The notes beneath the pieces are model-generated. The model was not told where the DNA came from, did not search any database, and saw only the letters and a program-made list of their open reading frames with translations. The position numbers and the translations under genes were made by a program. Below are positions 45,917 to 56,190 of a stretch of DNA of 64,000 nucleotides, piece after piece. This DNA is from Wurfbainia villosa. Its lineage: Eukaryota > Streptophyta > Magnoliopsida > Zingiberales > Zingiberaceae. Positions within the stretch are counted from its first letter, which is position 1; each line of letters begins with the position of its first letter. The stretch spans positions 66,492,720-66,556,719 of the forward strand of contig CM046000.1 of the NCBI GenBank assembly GCA_025175895.1, given 5' to 3'.

Positions 45917-47145
45917 TGTTAGTGAAATCTTTTACCATGATTAGGTTTTGATGTCTGTGGCAAAGGGTTTAAGTTAGTTTGTTATGTTGATTTGATATGT
46001 GCGTTGAAATCGTGCAGGACTTAGTAATTCGCACATAGAGCCGTGGCGAGTTTCACATCTAATGACTCGGTCCTTGAGTCGGTGAAGGATTGCTTTGCGG
46101 AAGCCGTGCGCTTGGAGCATCCGAGGGACCACCAGACGAGAAGATTGGAGTGAAGCCGGAGGAAGTAGACTTCGAGGCAAGAGACGCGAAGGAGCATTGC
46201 AGAGCCGCGCGCCTGATGCTACCGAGGGACGTGGCCATGAACGAAGAGAACTTCGAAGGCAAGGGACTCCGAGGGATGAGAGTGAGCGATTGTAACCCAG
46301 GAAGGATAGCTCTTAGGTGAAACTTGGCCATTTGGCCAAGTGTCGGATGAGTTTTCCCGACACCAGTCGACTGCTATGTCATGGCAGTCGACTGCTCTGA
46401 GTCGATGGTTCGATCGACTGGTCTAATATGGCTGAATCAAGTTGATCAGTCGACTACCGACATGGGCAGTCGACTGATGGCTTGATCAGTCGACTGCCAA
46501 GGGATGACAGTCGACTGATGACACTGTGCACAGGCACAGAATGGAGTCGATCTCGCGGAGCACTCGACTGATTGACATCAGTCGACTGATGGGCGCCATC
46601 AGTCAACTGATGCCAATGCCGTTGGATGGAATCCAACGTGGAAAGAGGCCGTTATTGGGCAACGGCTACATGACCAGTCGACTGATCGAGGGCATCAGTC
46701 GACTGCTCCTGTGTCAACGGGAAGAAACCCTCTTCCTCTATAAAAAGGAAGAGGATGGGGCTTTGGGAGAAAAATGCTTGAACGCCCAACTACTCCCAAA
46801 GTGCCCCAAATGTTTTTCCACTCTTCTACTTGCTCTAATCTTCATTCCATTGTAGAAGAGTGATCTTGATTGTAAAGGTTACCTCCACCTAGCTTGGTGC
46901 AAAGGAGAGACCAATAGTGGATTGGTTTTGGCGGAGTGATTCACCGAGGACAAATCGGGTCGTGGATTAGCGACGTAGCCATGAACCACGTTACATCCTT
47001 GTTAGCATTGAGTGTTTATCTTTTGTTTTGTCTATTTGTATTTGTATATTCCGCTTGTGCTAATCTTTTGTAGACGAGCAATTTACGACATCCATCGTAC
47101 GAGGGCTATTCACCCACCTCTAGCCGGCCATTTCGATCCCCAACA
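45917..47145 (+). repeat. R8 3' LTR with palindrome cluster
   Basis: TGTTAGTGAAATCTTTTACC to CCCCAACA. It holds eight exact copies of the 10-bp palindrome CAGTCGACTG (46364, 46385, 46467, 46487, 46508, 46579, 46675, 46696) and near copies at 46447 and 46600. TATAAAAA at 46739-46746. Confidence 0.93.
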
Positions 47146-47293
47146 ATATATATATAGTTGAATAGGAGAAAAGATATATAAAATTGATAGCTTTCTAAAC
47201 TTCATCTAGTTTAGAAACATAAATAATAATATTAATAATATGAAACATAAATCCAAAACTATATTAATATATCAAAGAAAAGCATCAATAACC
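47146..47293. other. Short CACTA flank between R8 and R9
   Basis: TSD ATATA, then about 143 bp of AT-rich DNA without coding similarity. It is probably further CACTA 5' sequence, judged only by position. Confidence 0.45.
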
Positions 47294-48419
47294 TATTGGT
47301 GCAGTAGGCACCTAAGTCAAACCTGAGTTTTGATTATAGCAAACGATACAAAGTTAAGCTCATGTCGTTATCTCACGAGCTGAATCGAGTGTGCAGAAGA
47401 TTGCTATAGCTGGAGTTGAAGGCTAGCGACACCCGGAGGAAGCCGCGGTGGTCGGGCAGCACTCGAGTAACTTCGGAGAGAGCCGAAGGAATCGAGTGGA
47501 AGGTCGGAAGCAAAAGCAACACGTAAGTATCGAGTTAAGCTCGTGTGTGCGAGCATAAGTGAGGTTGTATCCTCGTTACGGGGATGATCTTAAGCATAGA
47601 TCCGACCAAAGACATCCTATAGATGGTCTAGGTCGAGATCGGACGATCGACGACCGTCGAAATTATGTTTTTGTTGAGCTAACTTTGACTTGCAGCAAGC
47701 ATCACCGATCGCCCGGAGGACTCAAGCTGCGTCAATCACCGATCGCGAGGTCGCGACTGATCGATCTTGCCATCACGATCGATGATGGCCATCAGTCGAC
47801 TGATGGTCAATGATCAGATTCGAGGAGTCAAGGCTTATCACCCCATTTCAAGGAGATTGGTGCTCAATTGTGATTGGCTAGGGTTCCTCTCGGAAAGGGG
47901 CTCAAAGGATATAAAAAGAGGTCATAACCTAGGGTTTTCTCATCAATTCTAAGTGCTTAAAAGCCTTCGAAACGCTGCGACTCTCCGACGACTCTACAAC
48001 AACGAAATGCTGCCAACAACCCTAGTTTAAGTCCTATCTTCGAGTTGTTGGTATAATCTTAGTTTGTCATTTCTCTTAATCTTGCAATTCGTTTGTTAAT
48101 CAAGGCTTTCTACCATTGCATTTTATTTTAATAGAAGAGAGGGGTTGTCTCTCTATCTTTTGCTTCGAAGGTTTTTGTAATCGTAAAACTCCTACCTCCA
48201 ACGAGGAGGAGTGTTTTAGTGAATTGCCCTCCGTACACGGTCTAGGATCGTTAGGGCCTTGGAGTAGTGGCCGAAGGCTACGAACCAAGTAAAAAAACTA
48301 TTTGTCTCATTTAGTTTTTATTTACATTTTCGCTGCATTTAATTGTCTACCGAACGATTTAAAAGAAAAAGTGTTTATCGCTATTCACCCCCCCCTCTAG
48401 CGATCCACTCGATCCAACA
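47294..48419 (+). repeat. R9 5' LTR
   Basis: From TATTGGTGCAGTAGGCACC to GATCCAACA. TATAAAAA at 47911-47918. It matches the 3' LTR at 63042 except for a block at 47700-47790 rich in CGATCG words. R6 is a shorter related LTR. Confidence 0.92.
47911..47918 (+). promoter_or_regulatory. TATA box of the R9 5' LTR
   Basis: TATAAAAA, matched by TATAAAAG at 63665-63672 in the 3' LTR. Confidence 0.6.
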
Positions 48420-48421
48420 AT

Positions 48422-48434
48422 TGGTATCAGAGCC
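48422..48434 (+). other. Primer-binding site of R9
   Basis: TGGTATCAGAGCC, 13 bases matching the initiator tRNA-Met complement, two bases after the LTR. Confidence 0.9.
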
Positions 48435-48927
48435 GGGGGCGCTCAGATTCGGTGCAACCACTGGTCGAGCATTGTTTTGTTTTCGTATTTATCATTTTAA
48501 GATTTCTCCCACACTACTAATCCAAGACCAAGTCTTGGTACATAGTTTTTGGTTGTGTTTTTGCAAGTATTGATCGCCTTCGGAGTACCTCACGATCAAA
48601 CGAGCATAACTTTTGCTACAAGTGGACTCACAAAACGATCTACCCACCAAATCGAAGCTCTCGCAGAGGTCTACACTTCTTACAGAGGGTTTACCCCCAT
48701 AAAAAGCTGTTTCCATCCTCAAAAATCGACGTTTAGTAGCCTTTCGGGGACATCAAAGTTTGTGAGTACTTACCTTTTATTTAGTTTCTTATTTCTTTGC
48801 TTAACTTTCTAGTTTTCGTTTGTTTCTTTTTATTTCCCACACTACTAATCCAAGACGCAAGCCTTGGTACTTTCGTGTGTTTTTGTCGTTGCTAGGTTTT
48901 CTTTTGTCTCCTTGTTTTTTTGTTCTA

Positions 48928-50565
48928 ATGGCCCATCTCGAGGGTTTTAGCACCGTCCGACCTCCGTTTTACAACGGAGATGATTTTCGTTACTGGAAAG
49001 GTCGGATGGAATGCTTTCTCAAAACCCAAATCGAGATGTGGATTATAATCCAAACGGGTTTCACACTTCCGACTAATGAAGTGGGTGACTCCTTGGATTA
49101 TGATCAATGGACCGTTGCAACAAAACGACAAGTCGAAACAGATGCCAAGGCAACACAAATCCTCCAATGCGGCTTGTCCAAGGAGGAGTTAAATCGCGTC
49201 GGCCCCTTCATCAGCGCAAAGGACCTTTGGACAAAGCTAGTGGAGCTACACGAAGGGACCGATGAAGCCAAGGTATGTAAGCGTGACCTTTTATTCAATA
49301 AATTATATAATCTAAAAATGCAGGAACACGAGTCCGCGACGCAACTTCACGCCCGAGTCCAGGACATAGTCAACAATCTACACGCAATCGGGCAAAAGGT
49401 CAAAAACCGCGACCTTATAAGGTATGTCCTAAACTCCTTTCCGAGGACTACCTTGTGGGCATCCATGGTCGATGCCTACAAGGTCTTCAAGGATCTTTCT
49501 AAACTTAGATTAGATGAACTTTTTTCTGATTTTGAACTTCATGAGTAGTCTAACTCGGAACACGAGAAAGGTATAGCACTATTTGCAGGTTCAAAGAAGA
49601 AAATTGCTAGCAAGCTACCTCCGAAGGAAGAAGAGGAGGAGTCCGATTCGGAGGTCGACTCGGAAATGGAGGCTGAACTAGTCAACCTAGTTCGGAGGAT
49701 AGTCAAGGGCCGAAAATGAGCCGTCACTCGACCCAACGAAGGTAAGCCTAAAAGTTCAAACATAAGATGTTATGAATGCAACAGGTTTGGACACATTAAG
49801 TCCGAATGCCCAAAACTCAAGAGCAAGGCACCAAAACACAAAAAGGCACTTAACGCCACTTGGGAAGAAGCTTCTGAGGAAGAAGATAACGATCGAGTCC
49901 TCATGGCTAAACCGGTGGAATCAGAGACGGAGTCGGAACCGGAACTTGAATCGGAAACCGAAGACGAGTCGGACTGCGAAGCACTATTCAAGACGAGCCA
50001 CGGATACACATCCGGTTCGAAAGATACACTCAAGGTAAGTTGGTCTCTTATTACTACACTTTATAGTGCAATTAAGTTTTTAAATAGAAAGTTAGCTAAG
50101 TCCGAGTCCAAGGTCGAGACCCTGGTTGAGGAAGTTAAACTCCTCAAACACGAGGTCTCTATAACCTCTTCGACTAGTCGAGTTCAAGAGAAGGACTCAA
50201 CTCGGGTTGAAAAACTCGAAGTTGAAAACTCACTCTTGAAGAGTCAAGTCGAAGATCTTAGGAATACGTTGGAAATGTTTACTTTGGGATCCAAAGGACT
50301 TGACCTCCTACTTGGATCGCAAAGGGCCGTGTACAACAAGGTCGGGCTAGGGTTTAGCTCAAACACGACCAATAAGTCGTATATGTCAATCGTAAGTCGA
50401 CATAAAAAACGTGTCCAAGCATGGGTCCCTAAGACCACCTTGATTTTAAACGTAGGATCAAACCAGTACTGGGTTCCCAAGGACCAAATCCACTATGTGG
50501 AGAGACCGAATCGATTCAACAGTCTAGGGGGAGCTAGTACGAAATTTGTTTGTGTTTTAACTTAG
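48928..50565 (+). pseudogene. gag: R9 gag (SIRE-type)
   Basis: The ATG at 48928 starts MAHLEGFSTVRPPFYNGDDF, then YWKGRMECFLKTQIEMW, WTKLVELHEGTDEAKVCK, LHARVQDIVNNLHAIG and LNSFPRTTLWASMVDAY, to TAG at 49546. The same frame continues through an acidic stretch, TGA at 49717, zinc knuckle CYECNRFGHIKSECP (complete CCHC), ALNATWEEASEEED, a Ser/Glu-rich region and a coiled-coil-like VEKLEVENSLLKSQVEDLRN. It ends SNQYWVPKDQIHYVERPN and a stop at 50563. ATWEE and the WVPK ending are typical of SIRE-type gag. Two stops are the only breaks. Confidence 0.88.
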
Positions 50566-51140
50566 AAATTGCATGCTTAGGTTTTTATTTAGTTTGATTT
50601 TACTTCTTAGAATGGTTAGATAAGACTATAACTCGTCAATACTTGATAACATAGTACCAGGACGCGGCGAGATGATAGTACGCTAGGAAAGTGGAGTCTT
50701 GTGTATTCGGGCTAGATAAGGCGTATCTAGTTCGGTGCACTTGACCGAGTGGAACTAGCTGAAGCTACCTCGCCGTATCCTAGACTAGTTAGACCAGGAA
50801 GTGGTCTTAGGTGAGTCAAGTCTCTATTTTCTTGAAAATGGCTTTGTCTAAGGAAGTGGTCGTTTTTCCGATCAAAGAAGGCCTCTGTGCCTCGCCACGA
50901 CCTGGAAGCCATGATCTTGAAAAGGTGACTTGATGAGCCTAAGGTCAAATCCGAATCTAACGCAAGGTTGACAAGTGTTTAAGTCATTAAATTTAATTCA
51001 ACTAAAATTGGAAGTCATCTCACAAGAACATATAGGATTAACATGTTTGATCATGTAGACATGTGTGAGATGATTTAAGTTAATAATTTTCAACCAATTT
51101 TTTAATAAATTTAATATCCGATCCAACTACCTTGCGTGTA
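50566..51140 (+). other. R9 spacer between gag and protease
   Basis: I see no conserved protein motif here. It holds a GC-richer stretch (50640-50960) with GGCGAGATGATAG and CTCGCCACGACC words, then an AT-rich stretch before the protease. Confidence 0.6.
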
Positions 51141-52234
51141 GGATCAATGGATGTTGGACAGTGGTTGCTCCCGACACATGATCGGGGATCAACTCAAGTT
51201 TTCGAAGCTTCGATTCAAACGACAAGGATCGGTAGCCTTCGGAAATAACGGCAAGCTCAAAATCATCAGATCAGGTGATATTGAGATTAACTCAAATTTT
51301 GTTATTTAAAACGTTTTATTAGTAGAAAATTTTCAATATAATCTACTTAGTGTAAGCCAATTGTGTGATAATAACTATAAGGTCATATTTCTAGAAAATG
51401 AATGCGTAATTAATACAAACGAAACCTCTAAAACAATTCTTAAGGGAACTAGAAATAACAACATTTACACTATTAACTTAACTAACTCCTCAACTAAGTG
51501 TCTTATGACATGGCAAGAGGAATCATGGTTATGGCACCGACGACTCGGTCACTCAAACCCAAGACTCATCCACAAGATGAGTCAGAGTGATTTAGTCAGA
51601 GGTTTGCCTAACCTCAACAACTTGGATAATAAAATATGTAATGCTTGTCAACAAGGTAAACAATCTAGGACACAACATCAACTAACTAGTCAAGCAGACC
51701 AAAAGTGTGCTTGAGCTCCTACACATGGATCTATTTGATTCACACGGAGCTAAGTCACTTAACGGAAGTAAATTCTGCTTAGTCATAATTGATGACTATT
51801 CTAGATTTACTTGGGTTAGGTTCATCAAACACAAAAATGATACCCTAGATCAATTAATAAATCTATTTAAGTTAATAGAAAATCAACAAAGCATTAAAAT
51901 CAAAAGACTTAGGACTAATCATGGTGGTGAATTCGAAAACCATAGGTTTATAAAATTCTGTAACCTAAATGGATACCACCACGAGTTCTCTTGCCCTAGA
52001 ACTCCACAACAAAATGGCCAAGTAGAACGCAAAAATAGAACCCTACAAGAAGCCGCTAGGACAATGTTAAATGAGTATAACCTACCCGATAGGTTTTGGG
52101 CGGAAGCCGTGAGTACGGCATGCTATGTCTAAAATAGAATCCTTATGGTAAAGAGGCACCTTAAGACCTCATACGAGATTTATCACGATAAAATACCTAA
52201 CATCAAGTACTTTAGGGTATTTGGATGTAAGGTA
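51141..52234 (+). pseudogene. pol: R9 protease and integrase, interrupted by R10
   Basis: Protease: WMLDSGCSRHMIGDQL (51148), with the SIRE-type DSG in place of DTG. TAA follows in the FVI.NVLL stretch, then FQYNLLSVSQLCDNNYKVIF. GAG-pre-integrase: LWHRRLGHSNPRLIHKM and CNACQQGKQ. A frameshift near 51700 leads to the integrase core HMDLFDSHGAKSLNGSKF, IDDYSRFTWV, LRTNHGGEFENHRFIKF and PQQNGQVERKNRTLQEAART. The second catalytic Asp of the usual RSDHGGEF is Asn. TAA at 52130, then NRILM to FGCK at the R10 junction. Confidence 0.88.
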
Positions 52235-53178
52235 TGTTGGAATGTATACTGAAAGCCTAACTCTTTTCTGTATAAACATTTTATTTTGAAATAAGAATCA
52301 CATGATCATTGTTTGCATTTTATATATTCATTATATATGTGTGCATATTGTCTAATATTCTACATTGTAGATAACATGGTGCTTGGTGTGGCGCAGAAGA
52401 TCATGTTATCAGTCCCTTGTAAAATATAAGTAGAGGCTCACAACCAAGATGGTTTTGGACAAACCATTGGCATGGCTGTAGTGTAGCTTGGTATTGTTTT
52501 ATCTTGAACATAGAGTTACACTAGTACACTTAGGTGTATTGAGTAGGACCGACATAGAGGTGATTCAATTTAGTACTGACTACATAATTGAATCGGACCT
52601 CGGATATTATGTTGTACATGCTCTTAATCCCGATATAATAATGGGCACATTTACTTAGTATTTATTTCTTTGATTTACCAGTGGGTGAGATTTAGATGGA
52701 TTAAATCAATATGCCCGGTAAGTTGGGAAATAATATTATTTACATGGTGTGTCGTTGATTATAGGAGGAAACCGTGTCTTATATATTAGGTTGATGATGT
52801 CCCCTTGAGGAGCTCATAAGGTTCATCATGTAAACCCAGCTGGTTGACTTAGTCAACATGATGATAAGGTTGAGTGGTACTACTCGAGGAATTAGATGTT
52901 AATTAATTGATGGTCAGTAAATCAATTAATTGACGGACATTCGATATCTTAAACACGGGGAGATGAATGTACAAATAATATATGGAGCCCATATTAATTT
53001 ATGGGGGTTGGTGAGGTAGTTCAATGATGATCCTCTAGTGGAATGGAACATCATTGATGGATCAAGTTTGTGTGGTTCCGATCCATCGGGTGGCCAAGAC
53101 CCAACTCCTCCTTATGGTCCCTATCGTAGCCTAATACAATCCTTGTGAAGTCTAGATCCAAGAATGTAAAACAAAACC

Positions 53179-53492
53179 TAGAACCAACGGTTGGGATTAA
53201 ATCCCTAGATCCGATGGTTGGATGAAACTCTAGAACCAACGGTTGGGATTAAATCCCTAGATCCGATGGTTAGGATGAAATCCTAGAATCGACGGTTGGG
53301 ATTAAATCCCTAGATCCGACGGTTGGGATAAAACCCTAGATCCGACGGTTGGGATGAAACCTTAGTTCCGACGATTGGGATGAAATCCTATATCCGACGG
53401 TTGGGATTAAACTCTAGATCCGACGGTTGGGATAAAACCCTAGATCCGACGGTAGAGATTGAATCCCTAGATCCGACGGTGGAGATTAAAGG
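53179..53492 (+). repeat. U3 minisatellite in the R10 5' LTR, 12 units
   Basis: Twelve imperfect units of 25-27 bp, core TAGATCCGACGGTTGGGAT followed by TAAATCCC or AAAACCC. TATAAATA follows 17 bp after the array. Confidence 0.9.
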
Positions 53493-53509
53493 AGGCTTAA
53501 GCCCTATTC

Positions 53510-53517
53510 TATAAATA
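53510..53517 (+). promoter_or_regulatory. TATA box of the R10 5' LTR
   Basis: TATAAATA after GCCCTATTC; the same box is at 60588-60595 in the 3' LTR and on the minus strand of R5. Confidence 0.65.
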
Positions 53518-54348
53518 GATGCTTAGGGTTGGGCGGCAATAATGATGAAGATAATTCAAATTGGGATTAGGGTTTGGAAAGAGTTGGGCGGCTAGGGTTT
53601 GGAGGATGGTTGGGCGTCAACCATCTTCATCCAAAATTGTTGCCGGCGCCCACCTCCTTCAAGCATTCCTTGGCCGGCGCCCTTCATATTAGCCACTCTC
53701 TTCTTCCTTTGCCAGCGGTTCTCCTCCCATTGGTGGCCGGCAAGATCATCTTCCTCCAATTTCCAAGGTGGTCGGCGGTTCCCTTTGTATTGGTGGTCGG
53801 CGCCTCATCTATTCATTTTTTGGCCGGCGGTTGCATCAAACATCCTAGCTTGGTGGCCGGTTCTAGATAGGAAAGGTATTTGTGGTTCTTCTCTTTGTTC
53901 GCAGTGGACAAGGAAGAGGAGAACTCGATCTAGAAGGCTTCTACTCGTGGAGGATCTTCGTTCACACGTCGTCCACGAGAAGGAAAGGACATACGATAGA
54001 AGATCGTAAGGTATAAAGTTATTTTAACTTTATGTACAGATCTGAGCATGTTCTTATTTGTTTTGATTATGCATGTGTGTGTGTGAATATATATTGTGTA
54101 ATCATGGACCCCGAAGACAAATACAAAAACCGGCGATCCATCCGTCGTCTCTTCCGCGGCTAACCAACTAGAAGAGTTGTGTTGCTTGAACAACTAGTTT
54201 GTTCAAGCGACCACTCAAGTTGTTAGCATGACGACAAATAGGTTGTTCTAAGGAAGCTCATCCCATCCGGATTAATTCTTTCATTAGTGAAAATTTTAAT
54301 CCGGGGACATGGGAGCCAATGAGCCTCCGAAAGCGAACACCCTACAAA

Positions 54349-54362
54349 TGGTATCAGAGCCA
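54349..54362 (+). other. Primer-binding site of R10
   Basis: TGGTATCAGAGCCA, a perfect match, two bases after the LTR. Confidence 0.92.
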
Positions 54363-55189
54363 TGGTTTTCGGTTTTGTGTGTTTTGGATTCGGTTAATTT
54401 TTTATGCATTTTTCATATATTATATGTGCCGGATAATAGTAGGATATGCGTAGTTTAACTCTTTGGTTGCAGGCATAAGATCCGACTATTATGGCCATGT
54501 GTGTGTATGTGAATGGATGTGTGTAAAAATTTATTATTTGAATCCTCGGGGTTGACGAGGCTAGATTAGTATTTAATTTTTGTAATTAAATACGACATTG
54601 TTTAGCCGATCATTTTAGTTTACTTTCGATCTAGATTTTTTTTACACTCCTTCGTGGAGTATAGGATCGATGGATGTAAATAAAATGATTTATCTTGGCT
54701 CGGAACTCTTTGGTGACTTGTGCACGGGAAAAGATGGAGCGGACGAGGTGGCGACACGACGGGATGCATATTGGAGGACAATGCCATAATAGTTGGAAAA
54801 AAATTCTATTTTTTCCATATTTATTGCTTATTTGTTTTATATGCATGTTGTGTGTGTTTTAAAATTCCTCAATTGCAATTTACTAAGTGAGAGAGGGATA
54901 TTTTAATTAATTCCCGTGGCCTCCATTACAATTTGACGTGTGATGCAACAAACTTGCGCGTTGGCTTTGAGTGCCTTCCTCTCCATCGGATGGGTTTGTT
55001 TGCGGATCACTAGGTCAAATAATGGTTATAGGAAATTATTTAGGAGCGTGTGTACTTCCCCATCGGTAAGGCACATAATCCGAAATAATTCCCTTAGTAT
55101 CGTGTAATGGTGCACACTTAGATGCAAATAAAAGTATCCTCCCCATCGGAGTCACTGCTTTTATTTGTAGGGCTAAAGAGGAACCAACT

Positions 55190-55238
55190 ATTAATTTTAT
55201 TTGTCAAAAAGTAAGGTTGACAAGATAATAAAATTAAT
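55190..55238 (+). other. Leader hairpin of R10
   Basis: ATTAATTTTATTTGTCAA pairs with TTGACAAGATAATAAAATTA around AAAGTAAGG. In the middle of each arm R10 has T where R3 and R4 have C, and A where they have G, a change on both sides that keeps the pair. It is preceded by CCATCGG motifs near 54983, 55060 and 55141. Confidence 0.78.
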
Positions 55239-55410
55239 GGGTAAAACCTCCTCTTACAAATGTAAAATTCGTATACGTCCACACTATCGTGGCATGCGAT
55301 ATTCTCGGTGTTTTGAGGTGTTGGTTGATTTCTGAATTTTATTGTTTTGAGGAATCAATAATTTTTTGAAATCTAATATTTTTGATCATTGTGATTTTTA
55401 GGATTTTCAA

Positions 55411-56190
55411 ATGGCTTTCAACCCACTTGCTGTGATTTTAAAAGAAAACAAACTTACTGGTCCAAACTACATTGATTGGAAAAGAAACCTGGATATTGTC
55501 TTAAGCTGGAAGAGTACAAATTTGTACTCTTGAGGTCTATCCTCCTAAGCCCTCGGATGACTCGATGAAAGGAGATAGAACGTTATAAGAAATGGGTTAA
55601 AGCGGATGAGATGGCGCGGTGTTACATTTTGGCATCTATGTCAAATGTCTTTTAACATCGACATCGAGCCATAGCCATGACTTATGACATGATGTTCAAT
55701 CTCAAGGAACTTTTCGGACATCAGAGTAGGGCGGCTAGGCAGGAGGCAATGAGAAACTTGATGACGACCACCATGGTCGAGGGAACACCCGTTAGGGATC
55801 ATGTTCTCAAGATGATGGCTCATCTTAATGAGATGGAAGTCCTCGGAGCTGAGATCGATGGGGAAACCCAGGTCAATATCATTCTCCAGTCTTTGCCTAG
55901 GAGTTTTGAGCAGTTCCGCCTCAACTACAACATGAACAAGAGGTTGTATTCGTTGGCGGAGCTTCTGACAGAACTCCAGGCGACAGAGGGGCTTTTTCGT
56001 CAGAGTTCTCAAGCCATGGTCGCTCAGAAGTTTTCTTCTTCTAAACCGAAAGGTAAGAAGAAGAAGAAGCAAGGTGGAGAGAAGAAGGTGGCAGCAGGAC
56101 CTCAGGCAGGAGTGAAGAAGCCGAAAGGCAAGTGCTTCACTTGCAAGCAGATTGGACATTGGAAGGCGGACTGTCCTCGCCGAAAGACCA
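55411..56190 (+). pseudogene. gag: R10 gag
   Basis: The ATG at 55411 gives MAFNPLAVILKENKLTGPNY and RNLDIVLS. Small deletions then shift the frame at about 55505, 55530 and 55565. From 55677 the frame is open: TYDMMFNLKELFGHQ, VRDHVLKMMAHLNEMEVLGA, SFEQFRLNYNMNKRLYSLAE, a Lys-rich linker and a complete CCHC knuckle CFTCKQIGHWKADCP. This frame runs on without a stop into protease, as in a gag-pol polyprotein. The upstream frameshifts prevent translation from the gag ATG. Confidence 0.88.

Larger units (their letters stand above)
41635..47145 (+). mobile_element. R8: SIRE-like copia element with gag but no pol
   Basis: R8 has LTRs at 41635-42854 and 45917-47145, a perfect primer-binding site, a long gag, about 1.3 kb of non-coding DNA and a polypurine tract. 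TSD ATATA lies on both sides, in AT-rich DNA, so the TSD alone is weak, but the LTR ends are exact. No protease, integrase, reverse transcriptase or RNase H motif is present in the 3.06-kb interior. It is inserted in the CACTA 5' flank. The element must have depended on enzymes from another SIRE-like copy, or lost pol after insertion. Confidence 0.92.
4519..47293 (-). mobile_element. Host CACTA (En/Spm) DNA transposon, exploded by nested LTR insertions
   Basis: CACTA-specific coding pieces run right to left on the minus strand in canonical order and resume across each inserted retroelement: N-terminal domain at 41.6-41.1 kb, TNP2 core at 19.4-18.7 kb, DUF4218-like at 18.0-17.5 kb, DUF4216-like at 7.3-6.4 kb, second gene at 6.1-4.6 kb. 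The frame re-joins sensibly across R4: an NEL codon run ends at 41081 and LKILGGMLP begins at 19414. Segments 8519-17090, 19415-41080 and 41635-47145 are inserted elements, not CACTA; 7309-8513 is unclassified. I could not find the terminal CACTA inverted repeats; the 3' end is probably lost left of 4519 and the 5' end may lie beyond R9. Confidence 0.85.
52235..54346 (+). repeat. R10 5' LTR
   Basis: TGTTGGAATGTATACTGAAA to CACCCTACA. It carries a 12-unit minisatellite (53179-53492), TATAAATA at 53510 and, near its end, the hairpin CCGGATTAA..TTTCA-TTAG-TGAAA..TTAATCCGG at 54267-54304. Confidence 0.95.

Noticed and set aside
53574..54009. Pro/Trp-rich frames of 98-136 residues in the R10 5' LTR, also at 60687-61079
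   Set aside because: They differ between the two LTRs by frame changes and fall in the transcribed LTR part. No conserved protein is indicated.
55641..56159. 172-residue minus-strand frame opposite R10 gag (similar at 11887-12177, 22597-22827 and 653-916)
   Set aside because: These are antisense shadows of gag; they follow gag codon structure and lack independent motifs.
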